A stretch of DNA of 64,000 nucleotides from CAVWUA01 sp963758025. Its GTDB lineage: Bacteria; Planctomycetota; Planctomycetia; Isosphaerales; Isosphaeraceae. The stretch lies in contig CAVWUA010000006.1 in the NCBI GenBank assembly GCA_963758025.1, forward strand, positions 1,178,001 through 1,242,000, in the 5' to 3' direction. The notes under the pieces were generated by a model that saw only the letters and a list, made by a program, of their open reading frames with translations, searched no databases and was not told where the DNA came from. A program made the translations under genes and the position numbers. Of this stretch, positions 52,747 to 61,898 are shown piece after piece. Within the stretch, counting starts at the first letter, position 1, and each line of letters opens with the position of its first letter.

Positions 52747-53073
52747 ATGGTCACGCTCCGCCGCCCTCCCCAGTACGAACGCAAAGGCCCGAAGCTGGAG
52801 CCGTACCAGGTGATCCTCCGCCCGATGATCACCGAGAAGGCCACCCACCTGTCGGAGCGGCACAACGCCTACACGTTCGAAGTGCATCCGATGGCCACCA
52901 AGACCGAGATCAAGAATGCCATCGAGCAACTCTTCGATGTCAAGGTGGACGACGTCCGGACCCAGAACCGCCGCGGGAAGAACCGCCGCTACCGCCTCCA
53001 GGTTGGCCGCATGCGGAACTGGAAGAAGGCCATCGTCAAGCTTCAAGAAGAGTATCGGATTGATTTCTATTAA
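52747..53073 (+). CDS. rplW: 50S ribosomal protein L23
   Basis: L23 lies at the tunnel exit and docks trigger factor and SRP. 108 residues with LEPYQVILRPMITEKATHLS, NAYTFEVHPMATKTEIKNAI and FDVKVDDVRTQNRRGKNRRY, then GRMRNWKKAIVKLQEEYRID. Intact frame. It has no CGGGAGTGGA leader, unlike its neighbours rplD and rplB. Confidence 0.97.
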   Translation: MVTLRRPPQYERKGPKLEPYQVILRPMITEKATHLSERHNAYTFEVHPMATKTEIKNAIEQLFDVKVDDVRTQNRRGKNRRYRLQVGRMRNWKKAIVKLQEEYRIDFY

Positions 53074-53136
53074 TTGAAACGCTAGGATCGAACGATTCGC
53101 CCGGGGGGCCGAGCTGAGCCTCCCGCTCCTTATTTT

Positions 53137-53158
53137 CTCCCGGAAACGCGAACGGGAG
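53137..53158 (+). promoter_or_regulatory. SD-sequestering hairpin before rplB
   Basis: CTCCCG pairs with CGGGAG across a ten-base loop. The right arm begins CGGGAGTGGA, seven bases before the rplB ATG. Third copy of the leader seen before rplC and rplD. Confidence 0.6.
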
Positions 53159-53169
53159 TGGATGGAAAC

Positions 53170-54031
53170 ATGGGAATCCGCTACTACAAACCGACCAGCC
53201 CCGGGCGCCGTAACGCCTCGGTCAGCGACTTTTCCGAGCTGACCGACAAGAATAAGAAGCCCGAGAAGAGCCTGACCGTCCCGCTGAAGAAGACCGGCGG
53301 CCGGAACAACCAGGGGTTCATCACCGCCCGGCACCGCGGTGGCGGGCACAAGCGGATGTACCGCCTGATCGACTTCCGCCGCAACGACCATGATGGCGAG
53401 CCGGGCCAGGTGACGTTCATCGAGTACGATCCGAACCGCTCGGCGCGGATCGCCTTGATCGAGTACCCCAACGGCCAGAAGCGCTACATCATCGCCCCCG
53501 ACGGCCTGAAGGCCGGGCATGACCGTCATGAGCGGGCCGAACGCCGAGCCCCGGCTGGGGAACTGCCTGCCCCTCTCGAAAATCCCGACCGGCATGCAGG
53601 TCCACAACCTGGAGATGCAGCCCGGCGGCGGCGCGAAGCTCTGCCGCTCGGCGGGCGTCAGCGCGACGCTGACGGCCCGCGAAGGGACGTGGGCGCAGAT
53701 CACCCTGCCCTCGGGTGAGGTCCGGCGTATCCCGGCGGCCTGCCGGGCGACGATCGGCGCGGTCGGTAATTCCGATCACATGAACATCCGGCTGGGCAAG
53801 GCCGGCCGGTCCCGCTGGCTCGGCCGCCGGCCGCACGTCCGCGGCGTGGCGATGAACCCGGTCGATCACCCGATGGGTGGCGGTGAAGGCCGCACCTCCG
53901 GTGGCCGGCATCCGTGCTCGCCGACCGGCAAGCCGGCCAAGGGGGGCAAGACCCGCCGGCGCCGGAAGGCCTCGAACTCGGCGATCATCCGCCGCCGCAA
54001 GAGTGTCCGCTATGGCCAGTTGAAGATCTGA
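53170..54031 (+). CDS. rplB: 50S ribosomal protein L2 (one frame break)
   Basis: L2 is needed for subunit joining and peptidyl transfer. Starts MGIRYYKPTSPGRRNASVSD, with GGRNNQGFITARHRGGGHKR and SRWLGRRPHVRGVAMNPVDH, and the catalytic-histidine region MNPVDHPMGGGEGRTSGGRH. One extra C at about 53518 breaks the frame (PDGLKAG-MTVMSGPNAEPRL). After correction about 286 residues, slightly longer than the usual 275. A gap of about 230 bases to rpsS holds nothing recognised. Confidence 0.95.
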
Positions 54032-54263
54032 GAACGCGAACCCGGCGGCCCCTCGCCAAGGACCGTGACCACCAAGGCCGGTCGTCGCCCCCGCACCCGG
54101 GACCTTGCGACGGTCGGCCCGTCTGTCTGACAACGACAGCAACGCCGAGCCAAGCAACACCAGCGAAACGACACGAGATTCACCCCACGGGCCGGCGCCG
54201 CCGGGCCTTATCCGACCGACCAACAGGCGAAGGAGTCCCCGAGAGGTACGGGGAATCAAGATT

Positions 54264-54539
54264 ATGGGACGTTCGCTCAAGAAAGGCCCCTACGTCGACG
54301 AGCGGCTGCTGGAGAAGGTGGACAAGGCCGAATCCGCCGGCAGCCGTGAGCCGATCAAGACGTGGTCGCGTGCCTGCACGATCGTGCCGGAATTCATCGG
54401 CAAGAATTTCTCCATCCACAACGGCAAGGCGTTCATCAAGCTCTACGTGACCGAGGACATGGTCGGCCACAAGTTTGGTGAGTTCGCCCCGACCCGGACC
54501 TTCCGCGGCCACGGCGGCAAGGGCGGCAAGCGGCGATAA
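54264..54539 (+). CDS. rpsS: 30S ribosomal protein S19
   Basis: 91 residues with the full family pattern: MGRSLKKGPYVDERLLEKVD, IKTWSRACTIVPEFIGKNFS, HNGKAFIKLYVTEDMVGHKF and APTRTFRGHGGKGGKRR. S19 complexes with S13 in the 30S head. Intact frame. The frame is open well upstream without homology; the length decides the start. Confidence 0.97.
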   Translation: MGRSLKKGPYVDERLLEKVDKAESAGSREPIKTWSRACTIVPEFIGKNFSIHNGKAFIKLYVTEDMVGHKFGEFAPTRTFRGHGGKGGKRR

Positions 54540-54656
54540 GAATCAACGACACTCGGCACGTGCCAGGTGCCGGGCCCTGTATCGATTGAGCGACCGACCC
54601 CTGGCTCCCCCGCACCGTAAACCCGGCACCACGGCCCCCAGACCACGCACGGACCC

Positions 54657-55049
54657 ATGCCCACGACCCAATCCGCTTACCCGTACAAGGCTTCGCACCG
54701 CTTCGCCCGGACCTCCGTGCGGAAGCTGCGGCCGATCCTGGACCTGATCCGGGGCAAGTACGCCGACGACGCCCTGGACATCCTGAAGTACCTGCCGCAC
54801 CGCGGGCGCGGATGATCGAGCAGGTGCTCAAGAGCGCCATGGCCAACGCCGAGGACCGCGGCGTCCGCAACGTCGGCGACCTGATCGTCGCCGACGCCCG
54901 CGGCGACGGCGGCCCGATGTTCAAGCGGCTCATGCCCCGCGCCCGGGGCATGGCCTACATGATCCGCCGCCGCAGCGCCCACATCACCATCGGCCTGGCC
55001 GACCTGGAGACCGTGCTCGGCGGCGCACTCGGATCAGGACCAAGAGTGA
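54657..55049 (+). CDS. rplV: 50S ribosomal protein L22 (two frame breaks)
   Basis: L22 lines the exit tunnel. N-terminal MPTTQSAYPYKASHRFARTS and VRKLRPILDLIRGKYADDAL are followed, after restoring one G near 54805 (YLPHRG-ARMIEQVLKSAM), by NAEDRGVRNVGDLIVADARG and RLMPRARGMAYMIRRRSAHI. A second break near 55026 (one extra C) is needed to reach TGA at 55047-55049; otherwise the frame runs through rpsC. The corrected length is about 130 residues. The second correction is inferred from the position of rpsC and the family length. Confidence 0.88.
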
Positions 55050-55112
55050 CCATCAAACCATTGCCTTACCCCCTGGCAATCATTCCTGAGCTAGACAGAG
55101 GACGCCAACGTC

Positions 55113-55817
55113 ATGGGCCAGAAAGTACGGCCGACCGGCTTTCGGGTCGGAGTCTACGAGGAGTGGCGGAGCCGCTGGTACGCGAACAAGCAAGAGTTCA
55201 GCGACCTGCTCGTCGAAGACTTCAAGATCCGCAGCCACATCAAGGCGAAATACAGCTACGCCGGGATTCCGAAGATCGAGATCGAACGGACCCGCGACGC
55301 CGTCAAGGTGATCCTGCACACGGCCCGGCCGGGTGTGATCATCGGCCGCAAAGGGGCCGAGGTCGAGCGGATCACCGAGGAACTGCAGACCCTCACCGGT
55401 CGGCGGATCGAGATCAAGATCGAGGAGATCAGCCGTCCCGAGATCGACGCGCAGCTGATCGCCGAGGACATCGGCGAACAGCTCAAGAAGCGATCGAGCT
55501 TCCGCCGCACGATGAAGCGGGCCCTCGAACAGACGATGGACGGCGGTGCCAAGGGGGTGAAGGTCCAGCTCTCCGGCCGCCTCGGCGGCTCGGAAATGTC
55601 GCGGACCGAATCGGCCAACCTCGGCTCGATCCCCCTGTCCACCCTGCGGGCCAAGGTCGATTACGGCTTCGCCGAGGCCAAGACGGCCCAGGGACATATC
55701 GGCATCAAAGTATGGGTTCACCAAGGCGATTACTTGAAGATGGAGGCCGGCACCGATGGCCATGATGCCCAAGCGGGTCAAGTACCGAAAAAGCCAAAAA
55801 GGCCGCGTAAAAGGTAA
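55113..55817 (+). CDS. rpsC: 30S ribosomal protein S3
   Basis: S3 is part of the mRNA entry channel and its helicase. 234 residues: MGQKVRPTGFRVGVYEEWRS, the KH domain ARPGVIIGRKGAEVERITEE, SFRRTMKRALEQTMDGGAKG and GIKVWVHQGDYLKMEAGTDG. Intact frame, one of few in this part of the cluster. The last 60 bases overlap the start of rplP. Confidence 0.97.
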   Translation: MGQKVRPTGFRVGVYEEWRSRWYANKQEFSDLLVEDFKIRSHIKAKYSYAGIPKIEIERTRDAVKVILHTARPGVIIGRKGAEVERITEELQTLTGRRIEIKIEEISRPEIDAQLIAEDIGEQLKKRSSFRRTMKRALEQTMDGGAKGVKVQLSGRLGGSEMSRTESANLGSIPLSTLRAKVDYGFAEAKTAQGHIGIKVWVHQGDYLKMEAGTDGHDAQAGQVPKKPKRPRKR

Positions 55818-56175
55818 TGCGACGCGCGGCAATTACGTCGCCTTCGGCGAGTTCGGCCTCCAGGCCCTGGAGCCGCGGACGCATCAGCGCCGAGACGATC
55901 GAAGCCGGGCGTCTGGTCGCCAGCCGCCGGTCAGGGGCGGCGGCAAGCTCTACATCCGGATCTTCCCGCACAAGTCCATCACCTCGATCCCGGCCGAAAC
56001 CCGCATGGGTAAGGGCAAGGGCGAGGTCGAGTACTGGGCGGCGATCGTCAAGCCCGGCACCGTCATCTACGAGCTGGCCGGCGTGCCCGAAGACCTCGCC
56101 CGCGACGCCTTCGCCCGCATCGCGCACAAGTTGCCTGTTGCCTGCCGGTTCGTCACCCGACGGCCGACGATCTAA
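55756..56175 (+). CDS. rplP: 50S ribosomal protein L16 (two compensating frame breaks)
   Basis: L16 contacts A-site tRNA and 5S rRNA. Begins MAMMPKRVKYRKSQKGRVKG with GNYVAFGEFGLQALEP and ends PVACRFVTRRPTI. Between about 55878 and 55933 the printed frame gives nonsense, while the next frame gives the family sequence RRISAETIEAGRLVASR before RGGGKLYIRIFPHKSITSIP resumes. This needs one extra base near 55878 and one lost G near 55933. The stop is unaffected; about 139 residues. Confidence 0.93.
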   Translation: MAMMPKRVKYRKSQKGRVKGNATRGNYVAFGEFGLQALEPRTHQRRDDRSRASGRQPPVRGGGKLYIRIFPHKSITSIPAETRMGKGKGEVEYWAAIVKPGTVIYELAGVPEDLARDAFARIAHKLPVACRFVTRRPTI

Positions 56176-56334
56176 CACGAGAGAATTCAAGCCACAGAGG
56201 ACCCAGAGAACACGGAGAGGACCCGCGAGAGATTAGAAAAGAAGACTGAGTGATGATTCAATGCTCTTATGGTTTTCTTATTCTTACTTCTCCGTCTCGG
56301 ATCTCTGTGGCTCGCTTTGAAACGGATCACGACG

Positions 56335-56566
56335 ATGAGCAAGCCCGCGAACTTCGTGAGCAGAGCGACGACCAACTGGAGCTGCTGCTCCAGGAAACGC
56401 AGCAGAACCTGTTCCGCCTCCGGCTCCAGACGAGACCGAGCGGCTGGAGGCCCCCAGCGAGATCATCAAGGCGAAGCGGGAGATCGCCCGGATCAAGACG
56501 ATCCTGCGGCTCCGTGAGCTCGAACGGCAGCAAGTCGGCCGCCGCTTCGTCCCACCGCAGTCCTGA
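56335..56566 (+). CDS. rpmC: 50S ribosomal protein L29 (two frame breaks)
   Basis: L29 lies near the tunnel exit and contacts trigger factor. The L29 helices are spread over three frames: MSK-ARELREQSDDQLELLLQ, ETQQNLFRLRLQ, then T-ETERLEAPSEIIKAKREIA and RIKTILRLRELERQQ. One base is missing near 56342 and one near 56436. Corrected length is about 77 residues, normal for the family. Start ATG chosen from the conserved position. Confidence 0.88.
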
Positions 56567-56589
56567 GCGACGAGCCTGGAACCGACGCC

Positions 56590-56948
56590 ATGAGCCAAGC
56601 CTCTTCCCCGAAACCGACGCCCGAACCAGCCGCAAGACCGAGATCGGCACCGTCACGTCGGACAAGATGAACAAGACCCGCCGGGTCGAGATCCAGCGGC
56701 TCGTGCCGCACCCGAAGTACGGCAAGTTCCTCCGCCGCCGCACCGTCTGCCATGCCCACGACGAGGAGAACCAGACGCACGTCGGCGACCTCGTCGAGAT
56801 CATGGAGACCCGCCCGCTGTCCAAGCTGAAGCGGTGGCGGATCATGCGGATCGTCCGCCCGAGCGCCCAGCATGCCCTGGCCGGCGAAGGGGAGCAGGCC
56901 CGCGCCGAGGCCGAGGGACGGGAGACGAACGAGTCGGAATCGGAGTAA
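56590..56948 (+). CDS. rpsQ: 30S ribosomal protein S17 (one frame break)
   Basis: S17 binds helix 11 of 16S rRNA early in assembly. Core: KTEIGTVTSDKMNKTRRVEI, VPHPKYGKFLRRRTVCHAHD, NQTHVGDLVEIMETRPLSKL and KRWRIMRIVR. One C is missing near 56632, between the ATG with PKPTPEPA and RKTEIG. About 119 residues, longer than the usual 80-90, with an N-terminal proline-rich stretch and an acidic C-terminal tail (EAEGRETNESESE). Confidence 0.9.
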
Positions 56949-57197
56949 CCGCCCGAGACGGCGGCACGACCTGACCCCGGCACGATCGCCAAAATCCGCG
57001 CAAGACCTCTTGTCGCGAAGCGTTTCGTATGTGATGCTATTGGGCTCGCCCGCGCCCGAGGCGGAGTGGGATGCGAGTCGCGGAAACCCCCTGACCCCAA
57101 CAAGCGGACCAACCGCCGCCGCCCGCGAACGGGCCTTGCCCACGGCCGGATCGGTCCTCTTGACGACGACATTGGATATTGTGAAAGCGTTCCTCTC

Positions 57198-57579
57198 ATG
57201 ATCCAGATGCAAACGCGGCTCGACGTGGCCGATAACTCCGGGGCCAAGGAAGTCATGTGCTTCAAGGTCCTCGGCGGCAGCGCCTCGCGCTACAAACGGC
57301 GAACGGCCGGGCCTGGGCGACATCATCATCGCCAGCGTCAAGAAGGCCAACCCCGGCGGCGACGTCAAGGCGGGCGACGTCGTCCGCTGCGTGATCGTCC
57401 GCATGCGCAACTCGACCCGGCGGCCGGACGGCTCCTACGTCAAGTTCGACCGCAACGCCGTGCGTCCTGATCGACAACGAGAAGAACCCCGCGGCACGCG
57501 CATCTTCGGGGCGATCGCCCGGGAGCTGCGGGATCGCCAGTTCATGAAGATCATCAGCCTGGCCGCCGAGGTCGTCTGA
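57198..57579 (+). CDS. rplN: 50S ribosomal protein L14 (three frame breaks)
   Basis: L14 forms an intersubunit bridge. Starts MIQMQTRLDVADNSGAKEVM with CFKVLGGSASRYKRRTAG, then LGDIIIASVKKANPGGDVKA after one extra G near 57310, CVIVRMRNSTRRPDGSYVKF, and RNAV-VLIDNEKNP-RGTRIF after one extra C near 57464 and one lost C near 57490. Ends ELRDRQFMKIISLAAEVV. Corrected length about 126 residues. A 250-base gap before it shows no gene. Confidence 0.9.
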
Positions 57580-57639
57580 TCCGATCCGGCCGCGGACCAC
57601 CTGGCAGCAAGGCCCCAACGCAACGGACCGAGCCGAGCC

Positions 57640-58008
57640 ATGAAGATTCGTAAAGATGACCAGGTCGTGGTGATCACCGGCGACGACAAAGGCATCGGGC
57701 GCCTCGCAAGGTCCTGCGGGTCCTGCCCGAGAAGAACAAGATCGTCGTCGAGGGGGTCAACCGCGTCTACAAGCACCTGAAGCCCAGCCAGAAGAACCCC
57801 CAGGGCGGCCGGCTCTCCAAGGAGATGCCGATCGCCGTCTCCAACGTCCTGCTGTACTGCCCGGCCTGCAACCGGGGCGTGCGCATCGGCCACCGCTTCA
57901 CCGACGGCGGCCAGAAGCAACGCTACTGCAAGACGCTGCAACAGCTCGCTCGGCGACGTCGGCCCGGCCAAGCCGAACCACGCCAAGGCCCCGGCGGCCA
58001 AGAGCTGA
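57640..58008 (+). CDS. rplX: 50S ribosomal protein L24 with C-terminal zinc ribbon (two frame breaks)
   Basis: L24 initiates 50S assembly. The KOW-like start MKIRKDDQVVVITGDDKGIG is followed by KVLRVLPEKNKIVVEGVNRV and YKHLKPSQKNPQGGRLSKEM. The C-terminal half has CPACNRGVRIGHRFTDGGQK and RYCKTC, a four-cysteine ribbon. One base is missing near 57700 and one extra C is present near 57936 (CKT-CNSSLGDVGPAK). Corrected length is about 122 residues. The zinc ribbon form is found in some bacterial L24s. Confidence 0.87.
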
Positions 58009-58119
58009 GCCGTTGACGAACGATCGACCCGTGTCTGACGCGACGCACTGAACCTCATCCCAGTCTCGGTGTCGCGGACCCGCTGTCACGGGTCCGCCCG
58101 AGCCGAAGGAAACCTCACG

Positions 58120-58683
58120 ATGGCCCGCTTGCTCGACGAATACAACGCAGACGATCGCCCCGGCCCTGGCGGCCAAGTTCGACGATCAAGAACATGATGG
58201 CGATCCCCAAGCTGGAGAAGATCGTCATCAACATGGGCGTCGGCCGCGCGACCCAGGACAAGACGCTTCTGGAAGCGGCCGTCGATAGCCTGGCCAAGAT
58301 CAGCGGCCAGAAGCCGCCAGATCACCAGGGCGAAGGTCTCCGTCGCCGGCTTCCGTCTCCGCGAAGGGAACGAGATCGGCTGCAAGGTGACGCTCCGCGG
58401 CACGCCGGATGTACGAGTTCCTCGACCGCTTGATCTCGATCGCCCTGCCTCGTATCCGCGACTTCCGCGGCGTCAACCCGAACAGCTTCGACGGGCACGG
58501 CAACTACACCCTGGGCCTGGCCGAGCAGGTCGTCTTCCCCGAGATCGACGCCGACCGGCTGCAGCACACCCAGGGCATGGATATCACGATCGTCACCACG
58601 ACCGCCAGCGATGACCAGGCCCGCGAGCTGCTTCGGCACTTCGGCATGCCGTTCCGCCGTCCCCAGGAGAAGCGCACGGTTGA
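58120..58683 (+). CDS. rplE: 50S ribosomal protein L5 (four or five frame breaks)
   Basis: L5 binds 5S rRNA. Pieces in successive frames give the whole family: MARLLDEYN, TIAPALAAKFD, IKNMMAIPKLEKIVINMGVG, ITRAKVSVAGFRLREGNEIG, MYEFLDRLISIALPRIRDFR and NSFDGHGNYTLGLAEQVVFP. Extra bases are near 58150, 58183, 58318 and 58407. A fifth change near 58679 would give the expected stop after RPQEKRTV. Corrected length is about 186 residues. This gene is the most heavily broken in the window. Confidence 0.88.
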
Positions 58684-58813
58684 TCGACCGACCGGACGAG
58701 CCGGAATCTTCGTCGTCGAGCTCCAGACATCACGAAGCCGGCCGCGGCCGCAACCATAGGCCACCCGGTTTTCTGGAACCCATCGGGAACCCCGCAGAGG
58801 CGTCGCACGCACT

Positions 58814-58998
58814 ATGTCGACGAAAGCCCAGATGATCAGTCCCAGACGCCCCGCAAGTTCGCGGTCCAGCACCGGAACCGCTGCCGCTCTGCGGGCGTCC
58901 CCGCGCCTTTTATCGCAAGTTCGGCATCTGCCGGATCTGCTTCCGGACCCTGTCCCTGCAAGGGCCTGATCCCGGGCGTCAAGAAAGCGAGCTGGTAA
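58814..58998 (+). CDS. rpsN: 30S ribosomal protein S14, zinc-binding type (three frame breaks)
   Basis: The corrected protein is 61 residues, the exact size of the type Z family: MSTKAQMISPRRP, RKFAVQHRNRCRLCGRPRAF, YRKFGICRICFRTLSLKGLI and PGVKKASW. Zinc ligands CRLC and CRIC are both intact. One C is missing near 58851, one near 58897, and one base is extra near 58958. Without correction no usable protein remains. Position between rplE and rpsH is standard. Confidence 0.88.
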
Positions 58999-59140
58999 AC
59001 GGCCCGCGCTGGCCGGGCCAGCCATTCCCTCGACCCGTTCGATCGATCGATACCCCCCATCGCGCCGACGTTTTCCCAAGGTCCCCATTCCAGGCGGCCC
59101 CGGAGCGTTACCCGCGGCGGTTGACAGGACCGCCCCCGCC

Positions 59141-59538
59141 ATGATGACCGATACCGATCGCCGACATGCTCACCCGGATCCGCAACGCCGTGCGGATCGA
59201 GCAGTCCCCTGGTCGAGATGCCCACCTCCAACATCCGCCGGGGCATCGCCCAGGTGCTCAAGGACGAAGGGTACATCTGGGACTTCGACGAGGTGGACAC
59301 CGTCCCGGCCCGCACCCTGCGCTGCAGCTGAAGTACGGCCCCAACGGCGAGCGGCTGATCACCAAGATCGACCGGATCAGCAAGCCCGGCCGCCGCATTT
59401 ACCGGGGTTACAAGGACCTCGAAGCCGGTCCTCAGCGGCATGGGAATCCAGATCCTGAGCACCCCGAGGGGGGTCATGAGCGACCGCCGCGCCCGGGCCG
59501 AGAAGGTCGGCGGCGAAGTCCTGGCATTGGTTTACTGA
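59141..59538 (+). CDS. rpsH: 30S ribosomal protein S8 (four frame breaks)
   Basis: S8 binds the central domain of 16S rRNA and in some bacteria represses the spc operon. The family sequence is recovered in pieces: IADMLTRIRNAVRIEQS, LVEMPTSNIRRGIAQVLKDE, LQLKYGPNGERLITKIDRIS, RRIYRGYKDLE and VLSGMGIQILSTPRGVMSD. Changes: extra bases near 59155, 59206 and 59430, and one lost near 59325. Corrected length is about 131 residues. Two adjacent ATGs are possible starts. Confidence 0.88.
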
Positions 59539-59663
59539 GCACACACATTCAAAAGGGGCCGGGAGCGGGCGGCCGGGCTACTGAACGATTGGTCTTGCTG
59601 ATCGAGAAAGCGCAAAGCAACGTCCCCCGGCGTCCCCGCCGATATCGAGAGGAAGAGGGTTCC

Positions 59664-60217
59664 ATGTCCCGTATTGGTCGCAAGCCGGTTCCCGTGCCGG
59701 CCAACGTGAAGGTGTCGGTCGCCGATTCGACGGTCCAGGTCGAAGGCCCGAAGGGAAAGCTCTCCTGCCCGTACCGGGGCGATATCACGGTCCGCTTCGA
59801 TGAGGCGGCCCGCGAGATCCTCGTCGAGCGCGGCAACGACGAGCGCCAGAACCGGGCGCTGCACGGCCTGTACCCGCAGCCTGATCGCCAACATGGTCAA
59901 AGGGGTGACCGACGGCTACACCAAGAAGCTGGAGATCGTCGGCGTCGGCTACCAGGCGCAGTTGAAGAAGGCCAACACGGTCACGCTCCAGGTCGGCTAC
60001 GCCAACCAGATCACGATGGAAGCCCCCGAGGGGGTGACGGTCGCGGTCACGGACCCGACCCACATCACGCATCAGCGGCACGGACAAGCAGAAGGTCGGC
60101 CAGTTCGCCGCCGAGGTCCGCACGGTCCGCCCCCCCGAGCCCTACAAGGGCAAGGGCATCCGGTACGAGGGCGAGGTCGTCCGCCGCAAGGCCGGCAAGG
60201 CGTTCGGCTCCAAGTAA
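59664..60217 (+). CDS. rplF: 50S ribosomal protein L6 (two frame breaks)
   Basis: L6 lies near the sarcin-ricin loop. MSRIGRKPVPVPANVKVSVA, VQVEGPKGKLSCPYRGDITV, SLIANMVKGVTDGYTKKLEI, TVTLQVGYANQITMEAPEGV, and the C-terminal signature RPPEPYKGKGIRYEGEVVRR. Extra C near 59877 and near 60068 (DPTHIT-ISGTDKQKVGQFAAE). Corrected length about 183 residues. AGAGG precedes the ATG. Confidence 0.93.
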
Positions 60218-60363
60218 TCCAGAAGTCATTCGTTGGGCTCCCGGTTCGTCCGGGAGCCGAACGCCTAAAGAGTTGACACACGTTTCGTTTCTCGTAGGGG
60301 TTGGGCGGCCGGTCGGCATCGGTCGCCCCGCAAGCCCTCCAAACGGTGGGGAAGGATCGTCCG

Positions 60364-60732
60364 GTGAAGCAGCGTAAGCTCATCCAGGCGCGCCGGTTGC
60401 GACGCCAGCGCCATGTCCGCAAGCGGCTCTTCGGCACGTCCGAACGGCCTCGCCTGGCGGTTTTCCGCAGTTCGAAGCACATCTACGCCCAGGTGATCGA
60501 CGACGCCGAGGCCAAGACCCTGGCCCAGGCCAGTACGCTTGATCCCGAGATCCGCCAGCAGCAGGCGTACGGCGGCAACAAGGCGGCCGCGGCGCTCGTC
60601 GGCCGGATCGTCGCCGAGCGGGCCAAGCAGGCGGGTATTGACAAGATTTGCTTCGACCGCCGAAGCTACAAGTATCACGGCCGGGTCGAGGCCCTGGCCA
60701 CCGCCGCCCGGGAGGCGGGGCTGCAGTTCTGA
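60364..60732 (+). CDS. rplR: 50S ribosomal protein L18
   Basis: L18 binds 5S rRNA with L5 and L25. 122 residues starting at GTG as MKQRKLIQARRLRRQRHVRK, with RPRLAVFRSSKHIYAQVIDD and the conserved end KICFDRRSYKYHGRVEALAT. GGGGAAGGA lies just upstream of GTG; the frame is open 21 codons further without homology. Intact frame. It marks the right border of the zone with dense frame breaks. Confidence 0.96.
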   Translation: MKQRKLIQARRLRRQRHVRKRLFGTSERPRLAVFRSSKHIYAQVIDDAEAKTLAQASTLDPEIRQQQAYGGNKAAAALVGRIVAERAKQAGIDKICFDRRSYKYHGRVEALATAAREAGLQF

Positions 60733-60779
60733 CGGCCGCTCTCACTACTCTGTCTTTTGACTCCATTTGAGGATCAATC

Positions 60780-61272
60780 GTGTCCAGCGACAATCGAGAT
60801 CGCGACCGTGGGGACTGGAGCGAGAGCGTGGTGACGATCCGTCGCTGCGCCGCGGTGGTCAAGGGTGGCCGCCGCTTCAGCTTCAATGCCCTGGTCGTCG
60901 TCGGCGACGGCAAGGGGCGGGTGGCCTGGGGCTACGGTAAGGCGAACGAAGTGCCGCCGTCGGTCGAGAAGGCCGTCAAGGACGCCCACAAGCAGATGAA
61001 CCGGATCAACCTGAAGGGGGGCACGATTCCCCATCAGGTCATCGGCCGCTTCGGTGCCGCCCGCGTGGTGATGCTGCCGGCGCAGTCCCGGTACGGGCGT
61101 GATCGCCGGCGGTGCCGTCCGCGCGGTGGTCCAGGCCGCCGGAATCACCGACATCCTGACCAAGAGCTTCGGCTCGACCAACAAGCTGAACCTCGTCAAG
61201 GCCGCCATCGACGGCCTGAAGCAGTTGCGGACCAAGGACGAAGTGGCCCGCCTGCGAGGAGTGGAAATCTAA
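60780..61272 (+). CDS. rpsE: 30S ribosomal protein S5 (one frame break)
   Basis: S5 is part of the mRNA entry channel and affects fidelity. GTG start after GAGG, WSESVVTIRRCAAVVKGGRR, FSFNALVVVGDGKGRVAWGY and GKANEVPPSVEKAVKDAHKQ, then after one extra C near 61089 GTGVIAGGAVRAVVQAAGIT and DILTKSFGSTNKLNLVKAAI. Corrected length is 163 residues. The stop overlaps the rplO start as TAATG. Confidence 0.94.
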
Positions 61273-61718
61273 TGCAATTGCACGACGTCCATCAAGGCAT
61301 TAAAAAGCACAAGCGCCGCAAGCGCGTGGGCCGCGGTATCGGCTCGGGCCACGGCAAGACCTCGACCAAGGGGCACAAGGGGCATAGCTCCCGCCAGGGG
61401 TTCAAGAAGCACCCCCTGGGCGAAGGCGGCCAGATGCCCGTGATTCGCCGCGTGCCCAAGCGCGGGTTCAACAACGGCGCCTTCCGCAAGGACTACGCCA
61501 TCCTGAATATCGAGAGTCTGGAGGTCTTCGACGCCGGCACGGTCGTCGACGAGGCGACCATGCGGGCCAGGGGCCTGGTCAAGGGGCGCCACGACGATGG
61601 CATCAAGATCCTCGGCGACGGCAACCTGACGAAGGCCCTGACCGTCCACGCTCACAAGTTCTCCGAGAGCGCCGCCAAGAAGATCGCCGACGCCGGCGGC
61701 TCGGTCGTCGTCCTCTGA
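61272..61718 (+). CDS. rplO: 50S ribosomal protein L15
   Basis: 148 residues: MQLHDVHQGIKKHKRRKRVG, GRGIGSGHGKTSTKGHKGHS, EGGQMPVIRRVPKRGFNNGA, and a C-terminal ALTVHAHKFSESAAKKIADA. L15 is a late 50S assembly protein. Intact frame. It overlaps the rpsE stop by one base (TAATG), suggesting translational coupling. No rpmD (L30) gene lies between rpsE and rplO, unlike E. coli. Confidence 0.97.
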   Translation: MQLHDVHQGIKKHKRRKRVGRGIGSGHGKTSTKGHKGHSSRQGFKKHPLGEGGQMPVIRRVPKRGFNNGAFRKDYAILNIESLEVFDAGTVVDEATMRARGLVKGRHDDGIKILGDGNLTKALTVHAHKFSESAAKKIADAGGSVVVL

Positions 61719-61898
61719 TCGCTCGTCTTTTGGGCTGTCTCCCGTAAGCTCGGCGGATCGCGACGGACCTTTCGAGGCGAGTTGCGCGGTGTTTGCCGTC
61801 CATTGTTGCTCGTGGTGTGCCTCGTTTTTGATTCTTCGCTCGCGGCGGATCACCGACCGCGGCTCAGCTCATCCCTCCCCCAAGGGAGCCGAACCGCC

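Noticed and set aside
54657..60217. Second, decayed copy of the ribosomal cluster
   Set aside because: A decayed copy should also carry substitutions and larger deletions; here residues are fully conserved apart from single-base indels, and gene order is complete.
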